This document shows, piece after piece, positions 23,576 through 35,000 of a stretch of DNA of 64,000 nt. Source of the stretch: Dastarcus helophoroides (Eukaryota; Arthropoda; Insecta; Coleoptera; Bothrideridae); the NCBI GenBank assembly GCA_028583605.1, contig CM053328.1, forward strand, positions 4,967,304-5,031,303, given 5' to 3'. Under the pieces are notes generated by a model that saw only the letters and a list, made by a program, of their open reading frames with translations, did no database searches and was not told the origin of the DNA. The position numbers were made by a program, and so were the translations under genes. The number at the start of each line of letters is the position of its first letter. Position 1 is the stretch's first letter.

Positions 23576-23626
23576 ATACATAAAGCAGGTTTCGTAAAAT
23601 TCAAGTTCATCGACATTCATCTAAAG

Positions 23627-24103
23627 CTGGAGTAGCCAACCTTTTTATGTCTGCTTCCTACTGTACAAATTTTGGAAATGAATTAGTTCCACCGCTTACC
23701 AAAAACCAAAAGTGGAGTGATATTGTTTAACAACTAAAAGAAAAATAAGTTCTCATCCGGAAAAATATATCCCAAGTCAAAATTTTGACTTGGGATATAA
23801 CAATTAATTATTGTTAGTGACTACTTTCCACTTTTCTTATTGCCATAAAAATATACATCTAATGATTAAAAAAAAAGGTCTTCACTTTCAAACAGTCATC
23901 ATCATACTTCATATTTTCGTATTCGTAAGTGTACGCATGATTTGTTATTTGACGACTGAAAAAAAATTCCTGGTATCCCTATCTTCTTCAAAGATATTAT
24001 TATTTAATAATTACAAGTTTTATTTTCAATAAAATTTCTATCACCCACCAAAGAGCTCAAAATGCCCACAAGTGGGCGGTACGGACCAGATTGACTACCA
24101 CTG
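23627..24103. mobile_element. Non-autonomous hAT-like element
   Basis: A 477-bp element whose ends resemble hAT termini: the left end CTGGAGTAGCCAACC and the inverse of the right end, CAGTGGTAGTCAATC, agree at 10 of 15 positions. The flanks are 8-bp near-duplications, ATCTAAAG (23619-23626) and ATCTAAGG (24104-24111), the length typical of hAT. An AAGTGGGCGGTACGGACC block sits inside the right end. It has no coding capacity and contains the 34-bp palindrome at 23766. Confidence 0.7.
23766..23799. repeat. Perfect 34-bp palindrome
   Basis: TATATCCCAAGTCAAAA followed directly by its exact reverse complement, with no spacer. It is inside the hAT-like element. Confidence 0.9.
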
Positions 24104-24434
24104 ATCTAAGGCAACAAAATTTATCTAGGAAAAATGTAAACAACGCAGCTTGGAAAAAAAAGTGGAAAAACTAAACGTCAAAAAATACATCGCTTAACAT
24201 TTTCCAAAGTTAGTGCAATCGGACACCAAATTTTTGGAAACCGAAGATAAAAATATTTTTTGAAGCTGAGCTCGCCAAGAGATTTAGAAGACCACGTGTG
24301 TCCGTTTAGCAACTTGTAGGCGATGCTAAAGACAAGACCAAGGCTTTTAAGCTTGCTCAAAATGCACCTAGCCGCACTAAATCATATTTCGGCGGTGCTA
24401 CATGAAAGTACGCCATAAATTATTCGAAATTTAC

Positions 24435-24576
24435 CTCCAGGCGTTGTGGAATACAAAGTACCACCGGGCGTCGAAGAATAATGGGACGGTAAATCCGATG
24501 GGTCGTTAATCAGTACTCTTCTGGTCGGTATGGCCTGACTGCTAGTCGCCTGTCTTGCCATGGGTGATGCGGACAT
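24435..24576 (-). CDS. 4E-BP (Thor), first coding exon
   Basis: The exon starts at the Met codon at 24576 and encodes 47 codons plus one base: MSASPMARQATSSQAIP, then a RRVLINDP segment, then YSSTPGGTLYSTTPGG. This is the highly conserved N-terminus of eIF4E-binding proteins, including the STPGGTLYSTTPGG block that carries the priming TOR phosphorylation sites. It ends at a consensus donor (GGAG then GTAAAT, intron starting at 24434), the position where 4E-BP genes are normally split. The eIF4E-binding YXXXXL motif would be in the next exon, which I could not find between here and the left edge. 4E-BP represses cap-dependent translation and is controlled by TOR and FOXO in insects. Upstream in-frame codons exist to 24603, but the MSASP start matches the family. 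Confidence 0.9.
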
Positions 24577-24802
24577 TATGCTTCGAAAGAAATTAAAATT
24601 CAAACACTAACTAATCTACCAAAATACACAGGAAACTGCTTAAAATAGATGTGCGTTAAATGACTTAAGTATATTCGGACGGCGTCTACGCAACTCTGGC
24701 TCCCCACTTTTCCACAAAAGATTGTTTATCTTTATGACTCGGGGCCCCCCACTTCCACAAACGTGTATTATTAAGCGGTATGAATAAAATGATTTAGGAA
24801 TT

Positions 24803-24840
24803 AGATTCACTTTATTCTAATTATAAATAATAGTGAATCT
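24803..24840. repeat. Short inverted repeat
   Basis: AGATTCACTTTATT is followed by its near inverse AATAATAGTGAATCT around a 9-base loop. It lies beside a decayed mariner fragment, so it may be transposon-derived. Confidence 0.5.
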
Positions 24841-24847
24841 GATATCG

Positions 24848-24880
24848 CAACCACCGTATAACCCAGACTTAGCCCCTTGT
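24848..24880 (+). pseudogene. Mariner transposase relic
   Basis: Eleven codons read QPPYNPDLAPC, the block around the third catalytic Asp of mariner transposases (PPYSPDLAPCD in the family). The frame ends a few codons later and nothing else of the gene is recognisable. It is a short, old fragment in the region upstream of Thor. Confidence 0.6.
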
Positions 24881-24899
24881 AAAAATACTTCTTAGAAAT

Positions 24900-25490
24900 G
24901 TGTGATCTGTTTCCATTTACATTTTATGATGTTTTTAAACTTTTAATTTCACGAACGTCGAACATTTAATGAACTTACAACAAACCATACCAAATGGAAT
25001 GAGTAATAAAATTAAGTACACGTGCCTTTGTATTTTCTACGTAGTTTTGTTTATTTTTATTAGCGTTGTAGTACGTATTTGTAAGTTGCAAGAAAAATTT
25101 ACTTTCCTTTTTAAATAACGAGATTTTTACATTTGCAATTCATTCCGCTTGTTATCCCTTTGTCAATCTTCGGTATTTCAAGGTCTGTTTATTCACATTT
25201 TTCCCTCCTAATACGTTATTATAGAATCCGCATAAAATGGCGCACGTGGAGGTTCACTATGGTCTGAGAGGTTTACCCTTTGAGATGATTCTCAATTAAC
25301 CGAACCTTCAAATGTCAAGCAATCGTGAATCTTTGTTATATTGTTAATATGCGGTAGACTGAAAACTTCCGTCGTCCACCACCACACGTGTCATTAGAAA
25401 GAGGTGCAATGACACTCTGACACTTAATTCGGTTCCTATTATTTTTCCCATCCAATCCATTACCCTATTCTTTCTCTTGATTATTAATGT
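24900..25490. other. Thor upstream region
   Basis: Non-repetitive DNA to the right of the Thor start, which on the minus strand is its promoter side. Two CACGTG E-boxes are present (25243-25248, and 25385-25390 within ACACGTGT); a third lies in the first intron at 24293-24298. No ORF is supported. The transcription start cannot be placed by eye. Confidence 0.4.
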
Positions 25491-25496
25491 TTTCCT

Positions 25497-28400
25497 CTAA
25501 CTCTTTTTCTGCATCTTCTTCTTCCTCTTATTTCTCTTCTTCTGCTTCTTTTTCCTCTTCACCCTCTTCTTCTCCTTCTTTCTCTGCTTACTCTTCTTCT
25601 TCTTCTTTTTTTCTTATTCTTCTTTTTATTCTTCTTCTTCTTCTCCTTCTTCTTCAATTTTTCTTCCTCCTCCTCTTCTTCCTTCTCTTCTTCGACCTCT
25701 TCTTCTTCCTCCTCTTCTTCCTTCTCTTATTCCAACTCGTCTTCTTCCTCCTCTTGTTCCCCCCTCTTCTTCCTGTTCTTCCTCTTCTTATTCTTCGTTT
25801 TCTGCTTTGTCTCCTTCTTCTTCCTCTTCTTCCTTGCTTTCCTCCCCTTCGCGCTCTTCCTTTCTCTTCTCCTATTCTTTATTCTGATCTTCTTCTCCTT
25901 CTTCTTACTCTTTTTTCTCTTCTTCACCTTCTTTCTCTTCTTTCTCTTCTTGTCCTTCTTCCTCTTCCTTCTCTTCCCCTTCTTCTTCCTCTTCCTTCTC
26001 TTCCCCTTCTTCTTCCTCTTCCTTCTCTTCTTCTTTCTTTTCCTTTTCTTCTCCTTCTTTCTCTTATTTCTCTACTTTTCCTTCTTCTTACTCTTTTTCC
26101 TCTTCTTCACCTTCTTTCTCTTCCTTCTCTTCTTGTCCTTTTTCCTCTTCCTTCTCTTCCCTTTCTTTTCCTCTTCCTTCTCTTCTTCTTTCTTTTCCTT
26201 CTCTTCTCCGTCTTCCTCTTCCATCTTTTCTTCTTTCTCTTCTTCTCCTGCTCCTTTTTCTTCCCTTTTCTCCTTTTCTTTTCTTCTTCTACCTCTTCCT
26301 TTTCTTCTTCTCTATCTTCTCCTTCTTCCTCCTTTTCTTTTCCATCTTCTTCCTTTTATTTCTCTTCTTCTTCATCTTCTTCCTCTTATGTCTCTACTTC
26401 TCCTTCTTCTTACTCTTCTTACTCTTTTTACTCCTCTTCACCTTTTTTCTCTTCTTGTCCTTCTTCCTCTTCCTTCTCTTCCCCTTCTTTTCCTTTTCCT
26501 TCTCTTCTCCTTCTTCCTCTTCCATCTTTTCTTCTTTCTCTTCTTCTCCTACTCCTTTTTCTTCCCCTTCCTCCTTTTCTTTTCCTTCTTCTACCTCTTC
26601 CTTTCCTTCTTCTCCATCTTCACCTTCTTCCTCCTTTTCTTTTCCATCTTCTTTTATTTCTCTTTTTCTCCATCTTCTTCCTCTTATTTCTCTACTTCTC
26701 CTCCTTCTTACTCTTTTTCCTATTCTTCACCTTCTTTCTCTTCCTTCTCTTCTTGTCCTTCTTCCTCTTTCTTCTCTTCCCCCTCTTTTCCTCTTCTTTC
26801 TCTTCTTCTTTCTTTTCCTTCTCTTCTCCTTCTTCTTCTTCAAACGTTTCTTCTTTCTCTTCTTCTCCTACTCCTTTTTCTTCCTCTTCCTCCTTTTCTT
26901 TTCCTTCTTCTACCTCTTCCTTTCCTTTTTCTCCATCTTCTCTTTCTTCCTTCTTTTCTTTTCCATCTTCTTCCTTTTATTTCTCTACTTCTTCTTCTTA
27001 CTCTTTTTTCTCTTCTTCACCTTCTTTTTCTTCTTGTCCTTCTTCCTCTTTCTTCTCTTCCCCTTCTTTTCCTCTTCCTTTTCTTCTTCTTTCTCTTCCT
27101 TTTCTTCTTCTTCTCTTCCATCTTTTCTTCTTTCTCTTCTTCTCCTACTCCTTCTTCTTCCCCTTTCTCCTTTTCTTTTCCTTCTTCTACCTCCTCATTT
27201 TCTTCTTCTCCATCTTCTCCTCCTTCCTTCTTTTCTTTTCCATCTTTTTCCTTTTATTTCTCTTCTTTCCCATCTTCTTCCTTTTATTTTTCTACTTCTC
27301 CTTCTTCTTCCTCTTTCTCCTTTTCTTCTCCGCCTTCTTCCACTTACTTTTCTCTCCTTCACCTTCTTGTTCCTCTTCCTCTTCTTTCTCTTTTTCTTCG
27401 TCTTCCTCCGCTTCGTTTTCCCCTTCCTGCTCTTCTTGTTCTGCTTCCTCCTCTTCTTCATTTTCTCCTTTCTCCTCTTCTTGTTCTTCTTCCTCGTCTT
27501 TTTCTTCTTCTTCCCCTTTTCCCTCTTCTTTCTCTCCCTCTTCCTCCACCTTTTTCCTCTTCTTCCTCTTCTTCTTCCTCTTCTTCCCCTTATTCTTCCT
27601 GTTCCTTCTATTCTTCTTCCTTTTCCTACTCTTCTTCTTGCTCTCACTCCTCTTTTTCTTTCCCTTCCTTCTTTACTTCTTCTTCCTCTTCCTACTCTTC
27701 TTCTTCCTCTTCCTTTTCCTATTCCTCTTCTTTCTCTTCATCTTCTTCTGCTTTTTCAATTTCTACTTTTCTTCTCCTTCGTCTTGTTCCTCCTCTTCTT
27801 TGCCTTCCTCCTCTTCTTCTGCTTCCTCTTGCTCCTCTTCTTCTTTCTGTTCCTCTTTTTCTCCCTCTTCTTCTTCTTACGCTTCCTTCTCTTCTTCTCC
27901 TTCTTCCTTTTCTTTCTCCTCTTCTTTTTCCTCCTCTTTCTCTTTCTCTTTTTCTTTCTCTTCCGCCTCTTCTTTTTTCTCGTACTCCTCTTCTCGTTCT
28001 TCTTCCTTCTCTTCTTTATCTTCTACTTTTTCCTCTTCTTGTTCTTCTTCCTCGTCTTCTTCTTCTTCTTCTTCCCCTTTCTCCTCTTCTTCTTTCTCTA
28101 CTTATTTTTCCTCTTCCTCCTCTTCTTCCTCTTCCTTCTCTTCTTCTTTCTCCTCTTCTTCTTCCTTTACCTATTCTTCTTCTTTCTTTCCCTCCTCGTC
28201 TTCTTTCTCTTCCTACTCTCCTTTCTCTTTCTCCTCTTTTTCTTCCTCTTATTCTTACTCTTCCTTCTCTTCTTCTCCTTCTTCCTTCTTTCCTTCTCCT
28301 TCTTTCTTTTCTTTCTCTTCTTCTTCTCCTTGTTTTTTCACTTTCTCATTTTCTGTTCCTCCATCTTCTTCCTCTGCCTCCTCTTCGTCTCCTTCCTCTT

Positions 28401-29788
28401 CCTCGTCCTCTTCTTCTTTCTTTTCCTCCTCTTCTTTCCCTTTCTCCTCTTCGGCTTTTTTCACTTTCTCTTCTCCTTCGTCTTCTTCTTCTTCCTCCTC
28501 TTCTTCTTCCTCTTCTTCTTCCTCTTCTTCTCCTTCGCCTTCTTCCTCTTCTTCTTTCTCCTCCTCTTCTTCTTCTTCCTCTTCTTCTCCTTCGTCTTTT
28601 TCCTCTTCCTCCTCTTCTTCTTTCTCCTCCTCTTCTTCCTCTTCCTCCTCTTCTTCTTCCTTTACCTACTCTTCTTCTTCCTTTCCCTTCTCGTCTTTTT
28701 CTTCCTCTTCCTACTCTCCTTCTTTCTCTTCCTCCTCTTTTTCTCCCTCTTACTCTTACTCTTCTTTCTCTTCTTCTCCTTCTTCCTTCTCTTTCTCTTC
28801 TTTTTCTTCTTGTTTTTTCACTTTCTCATTTTCCTCTGCCACCCCTTCTTCTCCTTCCTCTTCCTCGTCCTCTTCTTCTTTCTTTTTCTCCTCTTCTTTC
28901 CCTTTCTCCTCTTCTTTCCCTTCCTCCTATTTTGCTTTTTTCACATTCTCATTTTCTTCTCCTTCATCTTCTTCCTCCTCTTCTTCTTATCCTTCCTCTT
29001 CATCTTCTACTTTTTCTTCCTCCTCTTCTTCTTCTTTTTTCTGTTCCTTTCCTTTTTCTCCCTCTTGTTCTTACTCTTCCTACTCTTCTTCTTCTCTTCC
29101 TCCTCTTCCTCTTCTTCTTCTTCCTCTTCCTCCTTTTCTTCTTCCTTTAGTTATTCTTCATCTACATCTCCCTCCCCGTCTTCTTCTTCCTCTTCCTACT
29201 CTTCTTCATTCTCTTCCTCCTCTTTTTCTCCCTCTTATTCTTACTCTTTCTTCTCTTCTTCTCCTTCTTCCTTCTCTTTCTCCTCTTCTTCTCCTTTTTT
29301 TTTCACTTTCTCATTTTCTGCTTCTTCTTCTTCCTCTGCCTCCTCTTCTTCTCCTTCCTCTTCCTCGTCCTCTACTCTTTCTTTTTCTTCTCTTCTTTTC
29401 CTTTCCCCTCTTCTTCTCCTTCCTCCTTTTCTGCTTTTTTCACTTTTTCCTTTTCGTCTCCTTCGTCTTCTTCCTCTTCCTCCTCTTCTTCTTCTCCTTC
29501 CTCTTCATCTTCTTCTTTCTCTACCTCCTCTTTTTCTCCCTCTTCTTCTTATTCTTCCCTTTCTTCTCTTTATTGCCTCTTTCTCATATTCTTCTCCTTC
29601 GTTTTCTTCCTCTTCCTTCTTTTTTGTTTCTTCCTCTTCCTCCTCTTCTTCTGCTTCCTCTTGCTCCTCTTCATCTCCTTTTTCTTCCCCTACCTCCTTC
29701 TCTTTATCTTCTTCTCTTATTTCTCTTCTTCCTCCTTTTCTTCATCTTCTTCATTTTCCTTCTCCTGTTCTCTTTCCTTCTTTTTTTG
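25497..29788 (+). repeat. 4.3-kb polypyrimidine (CTT/CTC)n tract
   Basis: The plus strand is almost purely C and T for 4.3 kb, made of TTC, TCC, CTC and TTTT steps, with rare interrupting A or G. Locally it shows longer periods: about 300 bp around 26.1-27.0 kb (landmark ACTCTTTTTCCTCTTCTTCA) and about 480 bp around 28.3-29.3 kb (landmark TTTTTTCACTTTCTCATTTTC). All three plus frames stay open for over 1000 codons (Ser/Phe/Leu only), because a pyrimidine strand cannot contain a stop codon. These are not genes. Such homopurine/homopyrimidine DNA can form intramolecular triplexes. It separates the divergent genes Thor and Mettl14. Confidence 0.95.
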
Positions 29789-29946
29789 ACTAATAATGGA
29801 TTTTCTAAACTTTCTCAATGCAAAATATTCCGGAAGTAAACTTATTTTTCCACTCGTATCTCCAGGTGGAAGGTGTGAGAAGATCTAACATCGACAGTTG
29901 TAGAGAATTCTAGTGTGACCAGAGCCAGAATTCTTTTACGTTCCAG

Positions 29947-30084
29947 TTCTGTAACATTCGAGGGCTAAAATCAAATCTGGACTCGGTCCATCAACACTTT
30001 CAGAGTGAAAGACCAAATGTGCTGTCTCTGATAGAAGCTCGTGCCTCCCAATATATCATTACCACCTATGCTTTGCCTGTTTGA
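29947..30084 (+). pseudogene. LINE endonuclease-domain relic
   Basis: A 45-codon frame reads FCNIRGLKSNLDSV, then HFQSERPNVLSLIEAR, ending at a stop. This is the start of the apurinic-type endonuclease of jockey/CR1-like non-LTR retrotransposons, where N and the later E (here LIEAR; usually SET) are metal and substrate ligands. No reverse transcriptase follows, so it is a dead fragment. Confidence 0.65.
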
Positions 30085-30544
30085 TTCAGTACGCTATAAA
30101 AATGAAATGTACGATTCATTTTCACCGACCATTTAAAATTAAGGTCCGGGCTTCAATAATTGGTGACTTTTTAAAAGCTAAATTAATCAATTTATTGTAG
30201 TTTAAATAGATTCTTCTCCGCATAGGTTGTCGAACGTGACAGCTGCAGCTATTGCGGCATACTTTAGGGCACATGTTTATAGAAAGAAAAAGTCTTAATT
30301 TGACATCAAAAAATCGCTCTTAAAATAGCTAAAATAATTTTCGATCGTTTAATACAGCTTCAATTTTTGAATTGAAAGTTTTCAATTATCTTAATAGATT
30401 CCTATCTAGGTGCTACAAAACCCTTAATAATCTAACGTGATAATTTATGAAATAACATATTAAAAGATGTTATCGTTACACTCAAAAATATTTCATTCAA
30501 GTAGTGAATGATGTAAAAGAGGTATTTCCGCGTGTTTATGAGTT

Positions 30545-30650
30545 CGACAACGATGGCGATTGGTACAAAGAGGGCAATGGGGCACTAACTACCCTCCTGA
30601 TCTTATAACAAATACATTAAAATTATTATTATTATTATTATTATTATAAA
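30545..30650 (+). mobile_element. Possible LINE 3' end with (ATT)n tail
   Basis: A normal-complexity segment (ACGATGGCGATTGGTACAAA onward) ends in ACATTAAAATTATT with about ten ATT repeats (to about 30648). Simple trinucleotide tails of this kind are typical of the 3' ends of several insect non-LTR elements. It may belong with the endonuclease relic 500 bp upstream. Confidence 0.4.
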
Positions 30651-31849
30651 TACCTAATTTGATTAGGTTACTGCCACAAAATATATATAAGTTGCTGCAT
30701 GGGGTAGAATTCATATATGTAATACTTCTATATGGCTAGCCCCGCGTTTTATGTGGGAAGGACTTCTCTTTCTGACCTTCGCACTGGTTAGGGATGGGCA
30801 AACCTGCTACTTTTAAATAATAGTTGTAGCAGTTACTACTTCTTTTAAAAAGCATCTACTAAGTAGCAGCTTAATAATGTCAGTTTGCAAGGTTGTGAGT
30901 AGTTCGATGCCTGCTATTTGCTTCTTTGTAGAAATTTACGGTTTACAAACTGCTTTGCATCGTCAGATCTTACTATGGTGTAGTTTGATGGTGTTATTTT
31001 GATAAACTGTAGATCACAGAGTACGAATGTCAACATTTTCAAATAACAGCTTTAATTTTACTTTCCTTTTGGTGGAAAAATCGTAAGTGCGTAAAGGCTC
31101 TTAAAATTAGTAATGACATTGACATTTGAAATATTAACATTTTCGCACAAAACATGTTATCACAGATATATAAAGCGGTAGGAATCAACAGCCAATAATT
31201 TCGAAATTTATAATCACTGCAAAGCAGCCCTTTTTGAAAATGAATTTAGAGTGAATTCAACACTTTAATTAACTTAAAATATTGAGATAAAAGAAAGGTT
31301 TAAAGTCAAAATTTCGAGATGGTAAACTTGACAGTTGAGGAAAAAGTTAAAATTTCATGTTTGATCTCAAAATGTTTTAACTTATTTTTTTAATTTCGAT
31401 TTTAAGATCTAAATGTCAATAAATTGTGAAAAACGTATATTCAGTTTAGAGAAAAGTGGAAATTTCGGAACAAAGTGAAGAAAGTTTAAAGAAATTTCAA
31501 TTTTTTAAAGTGTGCGAAAGAAAAATGTCAACTCTGATGTCAGGTTTAATTAAACTGGTTATATGATTTTTTTTTAAATAAAATCAAAAACTTAGATCCA
31601 GTGAAAGGTAAAATTTTGAAAAAAATTTGGCCCAAATTACAAATTAAAAAATATATTTTTTTTTCGGAACTTTTGAAAAAATATAAGAATGCACCTATAT
31701 TTATTTATATTCCAAAAGTTTAATATGGGAAGGGATTTTCATTCAAACTGCGAGATTTTTACAGAAATTGTTGACGATTTATTTGTAGGCACGGAATACC
31801 GTGCGTTTTTCGGTTATCTGGCAACACTGGCAACACCACCACTTGTGAC
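30651..31849. other. Region upstream of Mettl14, no gene recognised
   Basis: Mixed sequence: ordinary AT-rich DNA, a TAGGGATGGGCAAA motif near 30793 that resembles a hAT terminus, and a short minisatellite-like stretch (31290-31680, GTCAAAATTTCGAG). An ORF at 31689-31955 has no recognisable features. Confidence 0.4.
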
Positions 31850-31895
31850 CACAGAACGTCAACTTGTCAACGCACAGAACGTCAACTTGTCAACG
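31850..31895. repeat. Exact 23-bp tandem duplication
   Basis: CACAGAACGTCAACTTGTCAACG occurs twice head to tail (31850-31872 and 31873-31895), about 80 bp before the Mettl14 start codon, in the likely promoter or 5' UTR. Confidence 0.9.
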
Positions 31896-31976
31896 CTTTG
31901 CGAATTGTCTTTGGAGGTAACCTCAAAACAAAGTTTGTTTTTCTATTATTGTTGAACAAAACTGTGAATCGGAAAA

Positions 31977-32042
31977 ATGTGTGAAATGTTAAAAGAACTA
32001 CGCGAAAAATCCAGAAAAAGAAAACAACTACTAGCGCAAACG
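31977..32042 (+). CDS. Mettl14 exon 1 (coding part)
   Basis: 22 codons from the Met at 31977 ([22 protein letters not shown]), ending at a GTAAAC donor. The following intron is only 52 bp, typical of insect genes. Two Met codons, three codons apart, could start; the first is chosen because it matches the family's N-terminal length. Confidence 0.93.
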
Positions 32043-35000
32043 GTAAACCGCCTCAATATTTACGTACTTTGTCTACCAACTTGTTTTTCTTTAGTTGGGC
32101 GTCTCCGGTGCTGAAGAACTCCGACAAGTTCTCGGCACAGCCACCGAAGTGCCGCAAAAGAAGAAAAACGACGAGAGTAACTGCCAAAACCACGATGGGG
32201 AAAATTTTTCTTACAAGAAAGACACCCCAGATGAATTAGTTTATAGGGACTCTTCGACTTTCCTAAAAGGGACACAATCCTCGAATCCTCACAATGATTA
32301 CTGTCAACACTTTGTCGATACGGGGCAACGGCCCCAAAACTTTATCAGAGATGTGGGTTTGGCTGATCGTTTTGAGGAGTACCCAAAGTTGCGGGAGTTG
32401 ATTAAGTTGAAAGACGAGTTGATACAGCAAAGTGCCACGCCACCTATGTATCTCAAGTGCGACTTGGTCAATTATGATTTGAAGTCGTTAAACTGCAAAT
32501 TCGATGTTATTCTTATTGAGCCTCCTTTGGAGGAGTATCAGAGGACAATGGGGGCCACAAATACTCAGTTTTGGTCGTGGAACCAAATAATGAATCTTGA
32601 TATAGGGGAGGTCGCTGCTCAACGAAGTTTTGTCTTTTTGTGGTGTGGGAGCTCGGAAGGTTTAGATATGGGGCGAGTTTGTCTTAGAAAATGGGGATTT
32701 CGAAGGTCAGTCACATTTATTAACTTATTTTGTCAAAATTTGTGTCATATATTTTCTTAAGTGAAGTGTATGCTAATATAAAGTGGATCTTGTAGGTATT
32801 TTCGATTTAGATGTTAAAAAAGGAATAAAAGAAGTAGTGGTGCTCGTTTACATTGAACCTCAAGGATTGAAGACACCAGTACATTATAAGCAATTTGTAT
32901 TAAACGATAAAAAATCTTAATCCGTCCGCATCTTCATTCCTGAAAGTTTTTAATAAGCGAGTTCATTATAGACTTTACTGTATAGAGTAAGAAAGAAATC
33001 AGTTTGGAGTCTAATTTTATTGTTTTGCATCAATTTTGTCTTTTTTGTTGAGTAATGCATTACCATCCTTTTATAAATAAGTCGATTTCGACTTTTTCTC
33101 GAAGTTTTAAATTCGTAAATTATTTCTTTCAAAATTTTCTCCTTTTTCAAATTCACATTTTTATCGAAGTTCAAGTTTTCTCAAAATTTCAACTTTTTTT
33201 TAAAATTCTATCTTTTTGCGATATTCTAAAATTTCCATTTCTTCATATTCTCATTTTTATTAAAATTTTAACTTGAAAATGTCGATTTTCTTAAAATTTC
33301 GAAATTTCAAAGTTTCCAACTCTTCAAATTCCTATTTTTATCAAATTTCTGATTTACATTTCACACATTTTTATCAAAGTTCGGACTTCTCAAAATTTTG
33401 ACTATTTTTGGAAATTCGAACTTTTTCCATATTTCAGAATTTCCACTTCTTCAAATTGTCATTTCTATTAAAGTTTTTACTTCAAAATATCGACTTTTTT
33501 TGAAATTTTAACATTTCAAAATTTCCAATGGTTCAAATTCCCATTTTTTCAAAATTTCAACCACTTAATATTTTTAACTTCAAAATTTCGACTTTCCAAT
33601 TTTCAGTTCTTCAAATTCCCATTTTTTTTTCAAAATTTCGACTTTCTAAGAATTTTGACTTTGACATTTTGACTTTAACTTGAAATTTGAACTTCGTAAA
33701 TTTCTTCTTTCAAAATTTTCACCTTTTTCAAATTCATATCTTTATGAAGTTCCGACTTTCTCAAAATTTCAACTTTTGTTCAAACTTTGTTCCACATTTC
33801 AAAATTTTCAATTCTTCAAATGCCGATTTTTTCAAGATTTTTAATTTGGACATATTTTTGAAAATACTGATTTTTATGAAAATTTCGTATATTTTTGAAA
33901 ATTTCAATATTAAAAAGGTAGATTTTTTAAAATTCCGAGTAGAAATTACCAATTTTTTTGAAAATTTCATTTTTTATTTGAACATTTGAATAATTCAAAA
34001 TTTTCAGTTTTTTAAAATTTCCACTTTGTCTTATTTTCAAAATTTCATTTTCCACTTTTTGACTTATTTTAAAAGTTTCAATTTTGACTTATTTACAAAA
34101 TTTAGATTCTTTATCAAAATGACGACTTTTTTTTTAAATTGTTTATTTTGAAATTTTGATTTTTCGTAATTTAATTTTTCGACTTTTTTTCAACATTTCA
34201 AAATTTCCAATTCCCCAAATTTCCTTGTTTAACAAAATTCTGATTTTCTCAAAACTTTGACCTGAAAATTTCGACATCTTTCGAAATTTCGACATTTTAA
34301 AATTTCCAATTCTTCGAATTCCCATTTTTTTTTTTCAAAATTTCGACTCTTACCAAAATTTTTCGATTCTCTTATCAAAATTTTTGATTTATGTTGGTGT
34401 TTTGATTTTTGTAATTTTAATTTTTTTTTAAATCTGTTTTCGAGAATTTCGAATTGAACAAAATCTAAAGGTTTAGAGGGTTGCATATTGGAGTGTAAGT
34501 CGCATTCTAAAGGTCGTAAAGGTTTAGAGGGTTTCATATTGGAGTGTAGGTCGTATTCTAATTCAACTTCTTTTTTGATGGAACGGACTGGTTCTCTCGG
34601 TTATCTTCAAAAATTGAAATACAGAACTTGTCCCCTGAAACCAAGAAAGATTAAAAAACACAGAGCCACCTTTTTGTGTTTTTTAATCTTTCTTGGTTTC
34701 AGGGACAAGTTCTGTATTTCAATTTTTCAATTTCTTTCACAAAGGTTCTCGTAGTTGATGTTATACTTAGAAATCACATGGACTAAGTCCTACTTGCCGC
34801 AGCATTCGACTTGGGTGTACCAAATTGACAAGATCTAATAAATCGAAACCTGATTAGTGGTTCCCAAACTTTGAATCTGATAAATGTTCAAACATATCGA
34901 TCTGTGCATTAGAATAGTCTTTGGTCTTTCCCAGAGTGATCATTTCTGCTAAACGTCAGTGGGTCAACTGTTGGTAGTTCAGCTCCTAGAATCCACTACA

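Noticed and set aside
24178..24360. Minus-strand ORF next to Thor as second exon
   Set aside because: It lacks the RIIY and YXXXXL motifs and has no proper acceptor; it lies in intron sequence.
25487..29839. ORFs of 1450, 1066 and 1112 residues in three plus frames
   Set aside because: They are Ser/Phe/Leu-only translations of the polypyrimidine tract. A C/T strand cannot contain stop codons, so openness is not evidence of coding.
30793..30960. Complete hAT element starting TAGGGATGGGCAAA
   Set aside because: Only one terminus-like motif is seen; no inverted partner or 8-bp duplication was found.
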